Positions 1 through 11,881 of a stretch of DNA of 64,000 nt are shown piece after piece. The first letter of the stretch is position 1. Every line of letters starts with the position of its first letter. Below the pieces are notes generated by a model that searched no databases, was not told where the DNA came from, and saw only the letters and a list, made by a program, of their open reading frames with translations. Source of the DNA: Lenzites betulinus. Taxonomy: Eukaryota; Basidiomycota; Agaricomycetes; Polyporales; Polyporaceae. The DNA is taken from positions 186,001 to 250,000 of the forward strand of contig JABYQU010000020.1 in NCBI GenBank assembly GCA_022264855.1. Direction: 5' to 3'. The position numbers were made by a program, and so were the translations under genes.

Positions 1-57
1 TTGTCTATCCCCTTATGATGCTTGTCTGGGAACTGAATGCCGACTCAAATCATCCAG

Positions 58-714
58 GGAGTCGGACGCGATTATGCTCTACCTCGTCGACAAGTACGAC
101 AAGGACCACAAGCTGAGCGTGTCGGACCCGAAGGAACGGGCGTCGCTCATCCAGTGGCTCTTCTTCCAGGCCTCCGGCCAGGGGTGGGTTTCTATGCTCG
201 ACTCGCCCAATGCGATTGACGCTGACGCTGTTACAGCCCGTACTTCGGCCAGGCGGTGTGGTTCATGATATACCACCCTGAGAAGATTCCGAGCGCGGTC
301 GAGCGCTACCAGAAGGAGATTATCCGCGTCTTCGGCGTGCTCGAGGGCGTACTGTCCAAGCAGGAGTGGCTCGTCGGCGGCAAGGTTACAATCGCGGACC
401 TCTCGTTCATCTCGTACGTACCTCTCTCAGGCCACTTGGAACCTTTTTTTTTGGGATCTGACCAGTGCTGTCATCTAGGTGGAACCATATCGCGCTCACC
501 TTTATACTCAAGGGCGTCGAGGGTGTCGACGTGGAGAAGGACTTCCCTAGCGTCTTCAAGTGAGTCTATACAGCCAAGACTGCGGATGATTGTGAGGCTG
601 ACGGCGCGCTTCAATAGGTGGCACCAGAAGCTCGTCGCGCGCCCCGCCGTGGCCAAGATCCTTGCGAAGCAGGCGGAGGCCTTGAAGGCGCGCGAACAGG
701 CATCTGCCAAATGA
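58..714 (+). CDS. Glutathione S-transferase, URE2/GTT-like (5' end outside window)
   Basis: This is the C-terminal part of a glutathione S-transferase, which conjugates glutathione to electrophiles or reduces peroxides in the cytosol. Four exons are visible: 58-183, 237-413, 479-559 and 618-714. The first begins with the end of the thioredoxin-like domain (ESDAIMLYLVDKYD, the glutathione-contacting ES pair). The all-helical C-terminal domain follows, with the family's N-capping motif region (KVTIADLSFI) and a terminal helix rich in Ala, Lys and Glu. The catalytic N-terminal part lies before the window. Introns are 50-65 bp with GT-AG ends. The gene converges on the Galpha gene, whose stop is about 350 bp away. 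The class assignment (fungal Ure2p-like) rests on this pattern only and is less sure than the superfamily. Confidence 0.9.
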
Positions 715-1060
715 AACCTGAGGAGGTGATTTGTACTACGAGACATGGAGATTGAGTAAGCCCTGGAACATGTATATGGATGGATGAATGGATCGCGTAG
801 GCTCTTATGCTCCCGGGGAATTGGAGTACTTGTCTGCCACTGTTAGACTCAATATAGCTCATCGCGAATCCGTGCTGGATTCGGTCATATAATCTGGATG
901 GATAACGATGAGAACGATGAGTAACGAGCCTTCTTGAATTTGCTGCCTTTCCCTGGCCATGGATGAAATGGTATCGTGCTAGAATACAGGTAGCATACTA
1001 GTACACGTAAAAGGTCGTAATCAGTTCGTCGCAACACGGGCAGCAGCCCCTCCCCGGCCT
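715..1060. other. Convergent intergenic, no gene seen
   Basis: This 346 bp stretch lies between the stop codons of two convergent genes. It presumably holds both 3' untranslated regions. I see no coding exon or RNA gene. Confidence 0.6.
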
Positions 1061-3178
1061 TCAGATTAAATGGACTGCTGACAGGTGGTTCATCAAGATC
1101 GTCTCCCGAACTGCACATATAGAGTGAGCCGAGTGAGCACAACGCTCTACGATGTGACGCACTTCGTCTTAGCACCGCAGATGTTGTATCGATGTCCTGA
1201 AGAATGCCAAAGCGAGGGGTTAGTTGACATATACGTAGTATCGTATGTAGATCGGTCAATACTGACGATAGCGCAAGTGGAGTGCATATGGAGTTTCCGG
1301 GGCTGAGGAGAATGGTGGCGGTGGATTGCTGCAAGTTTGCGCTTCAGATCTAGTTTAGTCTCAGCTTAGCATGCTCAGCTCATGGGCCGCAGGTGAAAGG
1401 AGAACATACATTCTAGGACACCTTCAAGATCGTCTTCACCCTTGTAGCTTTCTACGTACTTAGAAAACCGTATACCGGATTTCAACCTAGCGTCCAGCAG
1501 ATCGGTTTTGTTGAGTAGCATGATAAACTGCACAGTTGCGAGTAGTTTGCTCGAGCAGATAATCTTCCAGGTAGTGAAAGAATCCATCTGTGAGGATATC
1601 ATGAATTACTCATGATCAGAAAGCAATAGGCAAACGCACTAGACGGTTCACGGTCCTATCCTCAGCCAAAACCTCGTTATAGCCGGCAGTCGAACACAAG
1701 AAAATGATCGCGTTCACTATCTCGCGTCATTCTGTCAAAGCCATCTTGTACCACGGCATGGATACTCACCATCATCGAAGAACGAAACCCATGATGCTAA
1801 GGTTCATTCAGCAGGGTCATTCTCCCAGCATGTTGAGATACGAACTGACCTCGTTGCGATCGTGCCCCGCCAACGTCATAGAAAATCCAGTGCTGTCCAT
1901 TCTCCTCTCCTGCATGCTTCCAGTGAGCGGCGGTCTATCAGAGTTTGCAGGCAACTCACCGGTCTCCATGATCATGTGGTGCTCCTCGACACCGGTCGTC
2001 TGGAGCCGGACCCGCAATATATCGTCTACGAAGAACATCACACCATGATTTTGATCGGGAATAAGAAGCACAAACGTACCGAAGGTGGGCTCGTAGTTGC
2101 TCTGCATCACGCGCCCCGCTTGACCGAGGAAGCTTTGCAAACAAACGCGGATCAGCCCCCCGCCCCCAATCATCCCAGGCGGGAAACGCACTCACAAGCT
2201 CGAATGGTCCTCCAGCACCACACTCTCGTCCTTCAGGGCCGCCAGGATCGCCGTGCTGGTGCTCATAGCGATCACATCGTCCCTGCAAGCATCCAAGACA
2301 CGCCGCGCGTCCTCAGTGTCCTCGGCACGCCCTTCTGAGTATCGCATGCGCCGATCTTCCGGACTCTGGGACGGGCGCACAAGCTTGGTCCAGCTCCGTC
2401 CGCCGCGTATCGTTACCTCCGCCGCGCGGAGTTCCCGCGGCGCGCTTTCAAGTTCGTCGGGGCCCGCGCGCGTGCCCGCGCCAGGCGCCTCGTCCACCGA
2501 TAAGTGTGTGGCAAGGATGCGCTCGACCTGCCGGAGGGGCGACAGCGCGAGCTTGAACCGCCGCAGGTCGCTGTTGGGCTGGGGCGTCGCGGACAGGCGT
2601 CGCGGGAAGGTGGTCGAGGTCGGGCTCGCGTCGCCCCCCAGTGACATCGGGGTGGCCGCAGTCGACGGCCTCGTGAGCACGTCGAGGATAAAGTTGACGG
2701 TGCGGACAAGGTTGAGATGGATGACTGCGCGCCAGGCGTCGCTCTCCGCACGCAGCGCCCCAGGCGCGAACTGGATCTGGAAGTTCTTCAGCATTGTGGA
2801 CTTGCCCGACTCCGACTGGCCTGAAAGGCGAGCGCCGGATGGTTGTTTGCGGGGATGACAGTGAGTGATTGTGCAGACAGAAAGATCGGGCGGTACCATA
2901 CCGAGCAGAAGCAGCTTCAAGTCCGCCCTGCGAGGGCCCAAGGCCTGGCGTTCCGACTCGAGCTCACGGTCGATAGCGTCGGAGATGCGCTTCGCCTCGC
3001 GCTCCTCCTCCAGGCGGAGGGCCTTCTCGAGCTCGCTCTCGTCGCGCGGTGGCCATGGTGGCCACACCCGCACCCGAGGCTGTGAAGTGGAGCGCAAAGC
3101 AGGTACCCCTCCCCACCTCCTCCCCCTACTAGGCCCAGGCTCCCTTGCTCCTGTCGCTGCCTCCCCGTCCGAGTCCAT
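1061..3178 (-). CDS. Divergent heterotrimeric G-protein alpha subunit
   Basis: A signalling GTPase expected to couple membrane receptors to effectors. Eleven exons can be placed (3178-2902, 2820-2196, 2132-2080, 2025-1960, 1909-1850, 1796-1770, 1716-1640, 1587-1410, 1328-1267, 1196-1151, 1110-1061), totalling 506 aa against about 355 for classical Galpha. Visible boxes are: G1 GQSESGKST near residue 93; switch I RLQTTG near 325 with its arginine present; G3 DVGGARSQR near 352; VNAIIF; G4 NKTD near 421; and a TCA-type G5 in the last exons. The helical domain carries a Ser/Pro/Arg-rich insert of more than 100 residues. The N-terminus starts MDSDG, so the MGxxxS/T myristoylation signal is missing. 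The catalytic glutamine of switch II (DVGGQ in the family) is alanine here. Such divergent Galpha proteins are numerous in Agaricomycetes. The penultimate intron (1111-1150) is only 40 bp and is the least certain junction. Confidence 0.9.
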
Positions 3179-4873
3179 GTCTGCGCCTCGTCCGTAGCAG
3201 TTTAGAGCTCCCAGAGTGCTCATGCCCGCCAGCGCGGTCACACGCCCGGTTTCCACGCTCGCAGGAGGGTATCAAGAAAGAGGGAGCAGGAAGCAAGCGG
3301 GAACGGTCGCGCAAGAGGCAGGAGGAAGCCGATATATAATCTGTACTCACCCGTTTGCCCTTCTTCTCCGAAGTCGGCGGACCCGGAAAAGCAAGGAAAC
3401 GCGCCCCGCGTACATAGGACGCGGCACGTTCCCTTGGGATATCTGATACGATATCTGATAGCCCGTCGACATTGATCTCCGCTCCCCGCCTCGGCGTACG
3501 CTCGTCCGAGGCGTAGGCGAACCGTTCCTGCGAGGGGTGTTTAGCAGCGTCTCAGTCACCACACATTATGCGGCGTAATGAAACAGATCGTGTGGCGTGG
3601 AGTCACAGACAGGCACTTGGGCAGGTGAGGGAGAGGGGAGCGCTGTCTCTGCCAGTATGTCAGAGCTCCGTCCATCCTCGTCCAACTCAGGCATAGTCCC
3701 ATACATAGAGATCAGGCCAACACCGCTCACTGTGCATCGCACGATGCAGGGCATTCGTCCGGCATCGATATAATGTTCTGTTCGCGCCTACTATACTTCA
3801 ACTCAGTGTTGCGATTTCGTCTAGCGCGACGAGAGATGATGGCTATTGCTTACATGCAGAAGTTCCGTACGACGGTCACTGCATCATGATGCCGTGATCA
3901 AGAACATGGCTGCATGGCCGTCTAGTATTAGTAGCCTGCGCGATGTTGAAACATCGAGTTCCGGTTGATGTCATCCCTGTGGCGGCGGGCAATAGTAGGA
4001 CGTCAGCGTGATGGTTATGGACAAGTGGACAGGCGGGCCGCACGCCGACCTTCGTGTGTATATTTGTGCAGAGCTGTATTTAGCTCGGCGTTCGGGATAC
4101 ATGGACATTATTAGCAGCCGACTGGGTGACACATGGAATTCGACCATCTGGATAGGTAAAACGTTTGCTGAGGACGCGAGAGGGGGTGGGAGGTCGAGAG
4201 AGTGACAGCAGAATGAGTACTTGTGTATGGCGAGATCAGGAGATTTCATGCAAGAAGACGCAGGGTAGTAAGGTACTGGACAGTGAATCGACCAAGACAA
4301 TCTGTGAGAACAGGCCGGGGACAAGATGAAGTAGAACAAGGCCAAGCCTTAAGTAAGGGGAACAACGGCGAGCCAAGTAGACGAAAGGATATATGTACGG
4401 TGGACAGACAGTACGACTGCAGAACCTGAAGAGGCCCAAGACGGAGATGAGATAGAAGGACAGGAATGATAGACAGGCAAGTAGCTGACATCGCGAGCTC
4501 TGGCGGAGAAATCGTTGCTGCTGTTGGACGGAAGTATGTGTGTATGGGAGGATATGGGTGAGAGGGGACTGGGGATGTGCGTGGTGTGCGTGCGTGAGGT
4601 GGGGGAGTAGCGTTCGAGTATACGATAGTAGACGTCACAGGGATAGCTAGCAGAGCATATGAGAAGTAGGACGGATAGTGAGGACTGACAGTATATACAG
4701 CCTTACTAGCGAGCATGTACAGAGACGGAGGCGGATAGGTCAGTGTCGCAGAAGGATACACAAGCCTCGCTTTCTAGCATGGCGCCAGCAGCCAGAAAGC
4801 TTGTCAGGTTGATGTTTTACAGGTTGATCTCGATGCGAATATCACCAAGAGTGGGTGATGTAGGGCTGGACCT
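3179..4873. other. Intergenic region, no gene supported
   Basis: This lies between the start of the Galpha gene and the stop of the La-domain gene, both on the minus strand. It should hold the Galpha promoter (3179-3600) and the 3' region of the La-domain gene. From about 4240 to 4760 the plus strand is strongly purine-biased, so the minus-strand transcript would be pyrimidine-rich. Open frames here are short, lack recognisable domains and have poor splice context. Confidence 0.5.
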
Positions 4874-7104
4874 TTACAGGACGAACTCGACGTCCTCGTC
4901 TTCGTCCTCCTCGCCCTCATGGTTTTGGGTTGTCGCTGTAGGCTCCCCTTCTGCGCCCGGGTAGGATTCAGTCCCTTGCGGGGCGGCGAACGTGTTAGCG
5001 GTGGAAGCCGAGTAGACGCCATCGTCCTCCACGGTGCTCTTGCGCGCAGTAGGGAGAACATACTGTTGCCACTGGTGCATACGGACGTAGCCATCCCGCA
5101 CCTCGACCAGTGACGACAGCGTCAATACATCCGTGACGAGTTGCGACTCCGTGGTCAACCTGCGGACGCGGTTGAAGGATGCGATGAGCCCGATGGGTAT
5201 CCACCCGCGAGAATCCATCTATCGACCACGTTGAGCATCCCATATCATTTACGACAACGTCATCAACACACCTGCTGACGGAGGAAGAAGTCCTGCTCCA
5301 TGTTTTGTGCACTCAGGTAATACTCCAACTGGCCGAGCAAGTAGTACCAAGTGGAGTCTAGTGGGAAGAGAAGTGGGGACAGCGGGATGGGCAAAGGAGC
5401 CGTTGAAGAGACCATCTGTGGAGGTGGAGGCGGGGGAGGGAATGCGGCGTACGGATAGCTCTCGTATGGGGAAGGAATGTACGTTGCCATTGGAGGCGGA
5501 TAATATCCGTTAAGGTCTGGTTGAGGCGGCGGCGGTGGCGGCGGCGGCTGGGGGACGTAGGGTTGCTGTCGGGGCTGCCCTTGGTTCGCGTATCCTCCAC
5601 GGCCACCAGAAAAGGTGCGATTAGAATATCCGCGTCCGCCGTAACCACCACTGAGACCCTTCCCTCTGCGACCGCCGTAGGAGCCACGGTCGAACCCCTG
5701 GCCATACGAGCCTCGCCGAGGCCTGCCGTAGTTGTCGCCTGGGGGCGGGAAGTCCCTTCTATCACGGAACGGCCTGTCATCGCGTTGAGGGTAACCTGGC
5801 TGAGGGCCGCCATAACCAAATCCAAAGCCGTAGTCCCGCACCACCCAGTCGTCTTCAGTGGCGGACGTAGGCTGATGGGCATAAGTAGACGGCGAGGGGG
5901 CACCCGGCATACCATTCACAGGACCTCCAGGACCGCCAGGGATGACGATCGGCGGCGCAAAAGGCTGGGCGTAGGGCGACATCATAGGTACAAACGGGGG
6001 CGCAGGGGCGGGAGGTAGAGACGGCGCAACTATGTCTGGCGCAGTGGTTGTTGTTGGCGGCTCAGCACCCAACCCCTCGTCTGCCACGTCCTCTCCTTGT
6101 TGAGTGGTGCCGAACGCCAACGTTGTCTTCAAGTCTGTCAAGTCAATCACTGTCGCTATAGCCTCCCTGTGGGCAGTGACATCGTCTGCTTCAAGACCAC
6201 CTGGGGCACTCACGGTTTCCCTAAGAGAGACGTCGGGTATGGAGACAGCTGCGACAGCGCCCTTCGAATGTGTCCGGGTACGAGAACGTAAGCGCACGGG
6301 ACCAGACTCGCCAGGCGCGACACCGATAGAAAAGACCGCGAAGGTCTTTCCATTGACATTTTCTCCGTTGAGCTTGCTGTCGCCAATCACTCTGTTGAGC
6401 GCCGCATAAGAACTCTTCTCCACAACGTCTAAACGCAGTGCAGCACTTCCGGGGGTGCCAACAGCGGTCGTGCTCGGTGACCCCGGTGCATCGCTCGGAC
6501 TCTTTGCACCCGCCAAAGCGATGGTCCCAAAGCTCAGCTCGCGAGGGCGCCCACGGTCGGCGCTCTCACCTTCCACCTGTTCATGCTGGCTATGCTCCAC
6601 AGGGGGCGGCAGGGCAAACCCCACATCGCGATATCCTGCGACAGCTTCCGACTCGCTTGGTGGTGGTGGACGTGCCATCATCGTAGGGGTCGCTGTGGTC
6701 TGGTTTTGGACGGAGGAAGTAGACGGGGCCGGCACTGAGTCACCAGCGGGCTTCATGTCAGGATTGTCTTTAGCTTCAACAAGCGGGTCGGCAGGAGGAG
6801 GTGTGGCAGGCTGCGAGGATGCATGAGGTGAATGAGACGCAATAGCCGATGGTACGTCACTTGTGGGATGACTAGGCGGCGGCACGGCCTTCAGGGTGGC
6901 AGGAGGGGATATGTATCCAGCAGAGCGGACTGTGGTGGTGCCAGGTGTGGCTGGAACGGCTGAGATGGTAGCATTCTGGGATGCTCCCTGGGAGGTAAAA
7001 CGTTGATAGACTATCTGGGGAGACCTAGTGTTTTGACCTTTCTTGGCGCATTCGGCATAAGACAGAGGGGGATTGGCACCAGCCAATGGCGCTGGAGAAA
7101 CCAT
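4874..7104 (-). CDS. La-domain RNA-binding protein (LARP1/Sro9-like)
   Basis: A predicted cytoplasmic RNA-binding protein, likely tied to mRNA stability or translation as in LARP1/Sro9 proteins. Two exons (7104-5272 and 5218-4874, with a 53 bp intron) give 725 aa. The first ~450 residues are low-complexity Pro/Ser/Ala/Thr. Next comes an RGG/YGG-rich stretch (GGYGGRGYSNRTFSGGRGGY) and a polyproline run. The La motif is at about 590-670 (YLLGQLEYYLSAQNMEQDFF, then WIPIGLIASFNRVRRLT), interrupted by the intron exactly as its second half begins. The tail is acidic (GEEDEDEDVEFVL). The start follows the first in-frame ATG, preceding the conserved-looking SYAECAKKGQ. No DM15 repeats follow, so it resembles yeast Sro9/Slf1 in layout more than animal LARP1. 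Confidence 0.85.
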
Positions 7105-8335
7105 AAGTTCTGGAGGTGCAGGTATTGCCGCAGACACAACAGCTGACAGCAGGAGAGTACAGCAGAGATATAACAGTCACAGTGGAGAGGGATGGAGCTG
7201 AGGGCGGAGAGGACGAGATGGGGAAAGGGCAAGAACGGAATCGATTGATTCGTGGCCCGCAGTCTGAGAGCAAGGAGTGAGATGTAGAGCATTTGACGAG
7301 TGCGCACAGAATGCGGAAGGATGTGAAAAATACGCGAGCCGGGTGCAAGCTGAGAACAACCTGCACTGGATGATGGCTGAAGACAAGGTCAGTCTGGCAG
7401 ACAGGGACGATGCGGCTCGCATTTTGCACCTGCCGCTCACGTAACCGTGCCGCAGAACATCCCATCGGGTGGCACGGACTCTTCCGTTGCACATTGGCAG
7501 CCCTCGCCGACATTTAAGGGAAAAACTCGACAGCATGCAGCAGGGGCACAACGATACACTCGTCTACGCTACTATGTTTTATCCAACAATGCGGCGCCAC
7601 ATCATGTCGACATCCAGTCTTTTGACGCTTTTGGCTACGCACATCCGCCCGGTATTGCCGTGACACTGCATGCGCGCGGCCCGTACTACGGGAAACTTGT
7701 ACTAACTACCCAACGAAACCTCTTCCCAAAAGATTCCATCTTGTCAAAAAAATCACAGCACGTCATCCGATTTTAGGGGACTCAAGGGAAGTACTTTCAA
7801 AGTTACATCGGAGGTTCAACTTGACTCTTATATGTATATATATTTTGAATGTTCCTCCCGTCTCTTGTGAGAATTTGCTTATATTGTCCGTTGATACAAG
7901 TATGAAATTTCGAAAAGCACGACGACCAAAAACAAGTCATCTACGATTTTATATGATGGACCATATGTTGAAGGATTGCACTCGCCAGTGGATTACCAGG
8001 ATTTTCGCGACGCGGCCACGGCGCGTCGGCGTCATGTGATTGTGACCAGACAGTTGAAAGTGTCACGCGTTACCCCTCGCGATTTTGCTGACGGTACGGC
8101 GGCCGCAAGCCGGATGATCATGCGTGAGTGAGCCACGTCTCGCCATGAATAACTTGAAGAGGTCAACCTGTGTAACTTTGCGATTCCCGGCGACAATAGA
8201 ACCACCAATGAATTGATAAATATACTTGTATCGTGGCAACATAGGGTAACAGCGCCCGAAACGCCTTGACCGGCGCCCATACCGTCGCCGTATCTCTGTC
8301 TACCTAGCTTGAAGCTCACGCGTCGTTTGACACTC
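7105..8335. promoter_or_regulatory. Divergent intergenic promoter region
   Basis: About 1.2 kb separates the La-domain gene (minus) from the dehydrogenase (plus), so both promoters should lie here. The part next to the La-domain gene is pyrimidine-rich on that gene's strand. The middle (7680-8000) is AT-rich. I see no coding exon and no distinctive factor-binding site. Confidence 0.5.
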
Positions 8336-9793
8336 ATGGGTAGCTTCTTTTCCAGCCATGGCGAGACGCCCGAATTTGACCCTACGAAAGACCTCATGGA
8401 CCTTACGGGCAAGGTCATGATCGTCACCGGTGGCAAGTACGTGGACCGTCCATTATGCCAGGGCGCAGGTCGTTGACTATTCTCTTACGAATAAATAGTA
8501 GCGGCATTGGCTATACAACTGTACAGCAACTTGCGCGACGCGGAGCCAAGGTTTACATTGGTGCACGCAACGAAGAACGCGCCAAGACGGCGATCGAGCG
8601 ATTGCGGGCTGACGGACTGGAGCCTGGGAATGGAGAGCTCGAATGGCTTGAACTTGACCTGAGCGATCCACGAAAAACAAAGGAGAGTGCTGAGGCCTTT
8701 ATTGCGAAAGAGAGAAGGCTGGATGTACTCGGTAGGTTATGTGTACTAGTGCTTTTGGATGAGTTCTCCATTGACGGATTATGTCACAGTTCACAATGCG
8801 GGCGTGTGAGTGGATCGATACATTCTCTTATTTTGGCATCTCATTCATCGGTGATGCAGCATGCGCGTTCCTTACAAAATCAACACTACGTACGGTGAGC
8901 AGCCTGAACGTTCGTCAGAAAATAATAACACTTACATATTACCGATAACTGTAGGCTTGCAGGAGAACATGCTGGTGAAGTATGTCAGCCTCGTTCGATC
9001 CCAAACTTGAAGAGAACTAACATCTTAAGACAGCCACGTCAGCCCCTTCGTTTTTACGAAGAACTTGCTGTCGATATTGACCCAAACGGCCAAAGAACCG
9101 GACAGTGATGTTCGGGTTATACTTGTAAGTCTTCGTACTATCCTTATCAGCAAACCCGCATCTTGATGCAAGACCATGTCAGCTGTCGTCCCGAATGATC
9201 GCAGCGCTGAAATGGAAAGATGTGCACTTCCGTGATATCAACGACTTCAACGAGGAGTACGGTCACCCCCCGACCGCCAGCTTGTATAGATACGGTAAGC
9301 CCTTCACAGAGCCAGTATAGCAGTGGGATTGAACACCCTGGCGAAGCATACAGCAAGCTAGCGAATGTGCTATTCGCGAAGCAGTTGCAGAAGAGGTTCG
9401 ACTTCGAAGGGATCCCCGTTACTGCCATGTCATTGCACCCGGGAGGAGTCTACACAGGTAGGCACACATATGGCGAACGTTGTATGTCATCTCATGGCTT
9501 TGTGATGGTCAGAGGGCTCCACGAAGGATCCACTCGCCCAAATTCCCATCCTTGGGCATCTTGTGAAGTTCATCCTCAGGAAGCTATTTGTTTCCGCCGC
9601 AGAGGGGGCATATACGTCCGCATTCGCTGCCGCGTCTCCGCTCGTGAAGGCGGAGAGAGAAAAGTACAAAGGAGCGTTCCTGTGGCCCCCTGGCAATATT
9701 ATTTCGCCTCCGTGCCGACAGGCAGAAAGCCAAGAACTTGCGGAGGAATTGTGGGCTACCACGGAGTCGATTTTGCAAAGTTTCGATTTGTGA
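8336..9793 (+). CDS. Short-chain dehydrogenase/reductase (retinol-dehydrogenase-like)
   Basis: An NAD(P)-dependent oxidoreductase of the classical SDR superfamily. Nine exons (8336-8436, 8499-8731, 8790-8805, 8860-8894, 8955-8979, 9034-9124, 9183-9294, 9347-9457, 9513-9793) give 334 aa, a usual length. The Rossmann cofactor motif is TGGNSGIG near residue 32, split by intron 1. NAG (HNAGVM) stabilises the central sheet. The catalytic serine lies in LSSRM. The catalytic YxxxK is AYSKLANVL, which only appears when exon 8 starts at 9347. HPGGVYTEGS closes the nucleotide site. The fold resembles fungal RDH/WWOX-type SDRs that act on lipids or aromatic compounds; the substrate cannot be told. Exon 3 is only 16 bp. 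The gene converges on the unrecognised gene downstream. Confidence 0.9.
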
Positions 9794-10020
9794 ACGGGCT
9801 GTCCTTAGCGAAGGATAGGGTATACATCCGTAGTGTTATCTGTCTATGTGCTGATATCCATTGTGTTCCAATATGCTACCCGTTGTGTAGGCATAACGTA
9901 TGGTTTGAGTTGGGTCAAAGACTGTGAGATGACAATATCCATCTCTGTTCCCAAGTTCCGAGGTTTATACTCACATTCACAAGCATCCTATTCCAAACCT
10001 GGTATTCATGAAAGAGGCCG

Positions 10021-11881
10021 TCAGGGAATCCTCCACATCGCGATACCGCTCCTCTCCTTATCAACCTCCTTTTTGACCTCCTTGCTCTCACCGCTGCGCA
10101 CAGCAGCAGCCACGAGCACTTTCACCGCACCCTTCAACATCTCCCGCTTCTCCTCTAGACCTAGGTTCTTGACCTCATCCTGCACATCCTCGTTCGGCCC
10201 CACCTGCTCGTTCGAGAGCACAACTCTCTCCCAATCGACACACAGATCGAGGAACTCGTACAGCACGCCCACGATCCCCTCGAACCTGCCGTCTGTACTG
10301 GTCGCATCGGGGGCATCCCCCTCCGGCAGCACGACCTTCCAAAGCTGCTCGAGCGTGAGCGTGTCCCACGCGAGGAGCGGCGCGCCGATCTTTGCAGGCA
10401 CGACGATCGCGGGGCAGCCGTTGAGGAGCTGGTACTGGATGACACTCTCGCTCGGGCGCGCGCTCGTCGTCCAGAATGCACGGTGCGGCTTCATCCCGAC
10501 TACAAAGATCGCGAGGCGTCTTGGGGTGGGTGGCGGGGCAAGGGGGGTGAGTGCTGGCTCCGGTGATGGGGTGCGAGAGCGCGAGAACACATTGGACAGG
10601 TTCGGCAGGTTGAGACTGCGCGATGAGTGAGACGTGGAGGGGGCTTGGGACTCCTCTGCCGGCGGGGCAACGGCCTTACTGAGAGAGATGACTGCGGCTG
10701 ACTCGGCGAGAAGCGTCTCGCCCAGCTTGTAGTCGCCTGTACACAATCATAAGCGGTTGCAATCAGCTGCGATTCAGCGTATGTAGACATCAAGATGCTG
10801 GCTCACCAGAGAGGAATGGTCCGTGACAGAACACCAAGTCGGGCTTCACCGAGCGCGGGATTGCGGGGCGTCGGCCGCTGGCGAACAGGTATGGCGAAAA
10901 CCACCCCTTCTCGACCGCGAGGTAGTCCATGACGCTCGCAAAAAGGGAATTATCTCTGTCGTGAGTAGTGAAGCCGCAGTCAGTGACCGCGTGGTCTCGT
11001 TTCATCCGGGAAAATGCATGCCAGCTCACTTGTGCAGCCCGCTGCGGTAGAACCCTAGCGATGCATCCTCAGGAACGTGTTTATACTTGAGGGTGATGGT
11101 CATGGTTTTCACCCCGGTCGTCTCAAGCCGACGCGAGTGTATAGGCACGACCTTCTTGATGACGCCGTCGATGACCAGGTCGTTGGCGGCCTTGGTGGTA
11201 AGGTCGAAGCCGACATGCATGCCCATCTCTACTAAGATGGTGTCCCCAAGGGTGGACACGACCATGTCCGAAACAGGGCCCATGACGGGTGCTGCAACTG
11301 CGGCCATGCCACCCTGCACGTCGGATTGCGACGTCGTCCGTAGTCGATAGGCATCGCACCCGTAAGGTAGACGGCGGATGAAACACAGACGTTAGCATCA
11401 ACTGTCCGTGGAGCATCGTTTGGTTGTCAAGTGCCGTACCGTCGCAGCGATTATGGTGTGCACCGCAAGGTCTCGGAAGCGTATGCAGGGTAGAAGCAGA
11501 GGCGAGGAGTCACCCCACTGTTCAGCGCACGTAGTACATCCGCCGCGACCGAGTAGGTCGTCAGCCATCTGGTATCGCAACGAACCGCGGACATACCGGC
11601 GACAGACATATGACATTTGTTCCAGATGCCCTCAAGGTCTCCCATGAGGAACGCACAATGCGGCCTGTCATCGACTATACGCATGGAGAATAACACATGC
11701 AGCGCATATCATACACAAGATTTTTTCAGTACGCATGCGACGAACTTGACAGCGCAGTCAAATGAGATGGTTTACGTACCCCAACAAGCTTCCTGACGAT
11801 CCATGGCGCGGACTTTTCTGTTTCCGCCTCCGGGACTGAGGCCGGGTCTATAGGTCCCAGAGGAGATACGACGTCGCTCAT
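10021..11881 (-). CDS. Unrecognised multi-exon protein
   Basis: I do not recognise the family. Clear exons are: 11881-11780 (starts MSDVVSPLGPIDP, ends RKLVG); one beginning near 11668; one ending at 11030 that includes a Gly/Ala/Val-rich, possibly membrane-contacting stretch (GGMAAVAAPVMGPVSDMVV); 10956-10807 (DNSLFASVMDYLAVEKGW, then CHGPFLSG); and 10736-10021 (DYKLGETLLAES to the end). The last exon has a Ser/Pro-rich linker, then a well-structured region (RLAIFVVGMKPHRAFWTT, QYQLLNGCPAIVVPAK, WDTLTLEQLWKVVLPEGD) and a charged Lys/Glu tail. The junctions GLHK|DNSLF and FLSG|DYKLG are in phase. The exons between 11450 and 11390 are uncertain, so the total length is only roughly 450-550 aa. 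Confidence 0.55.
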
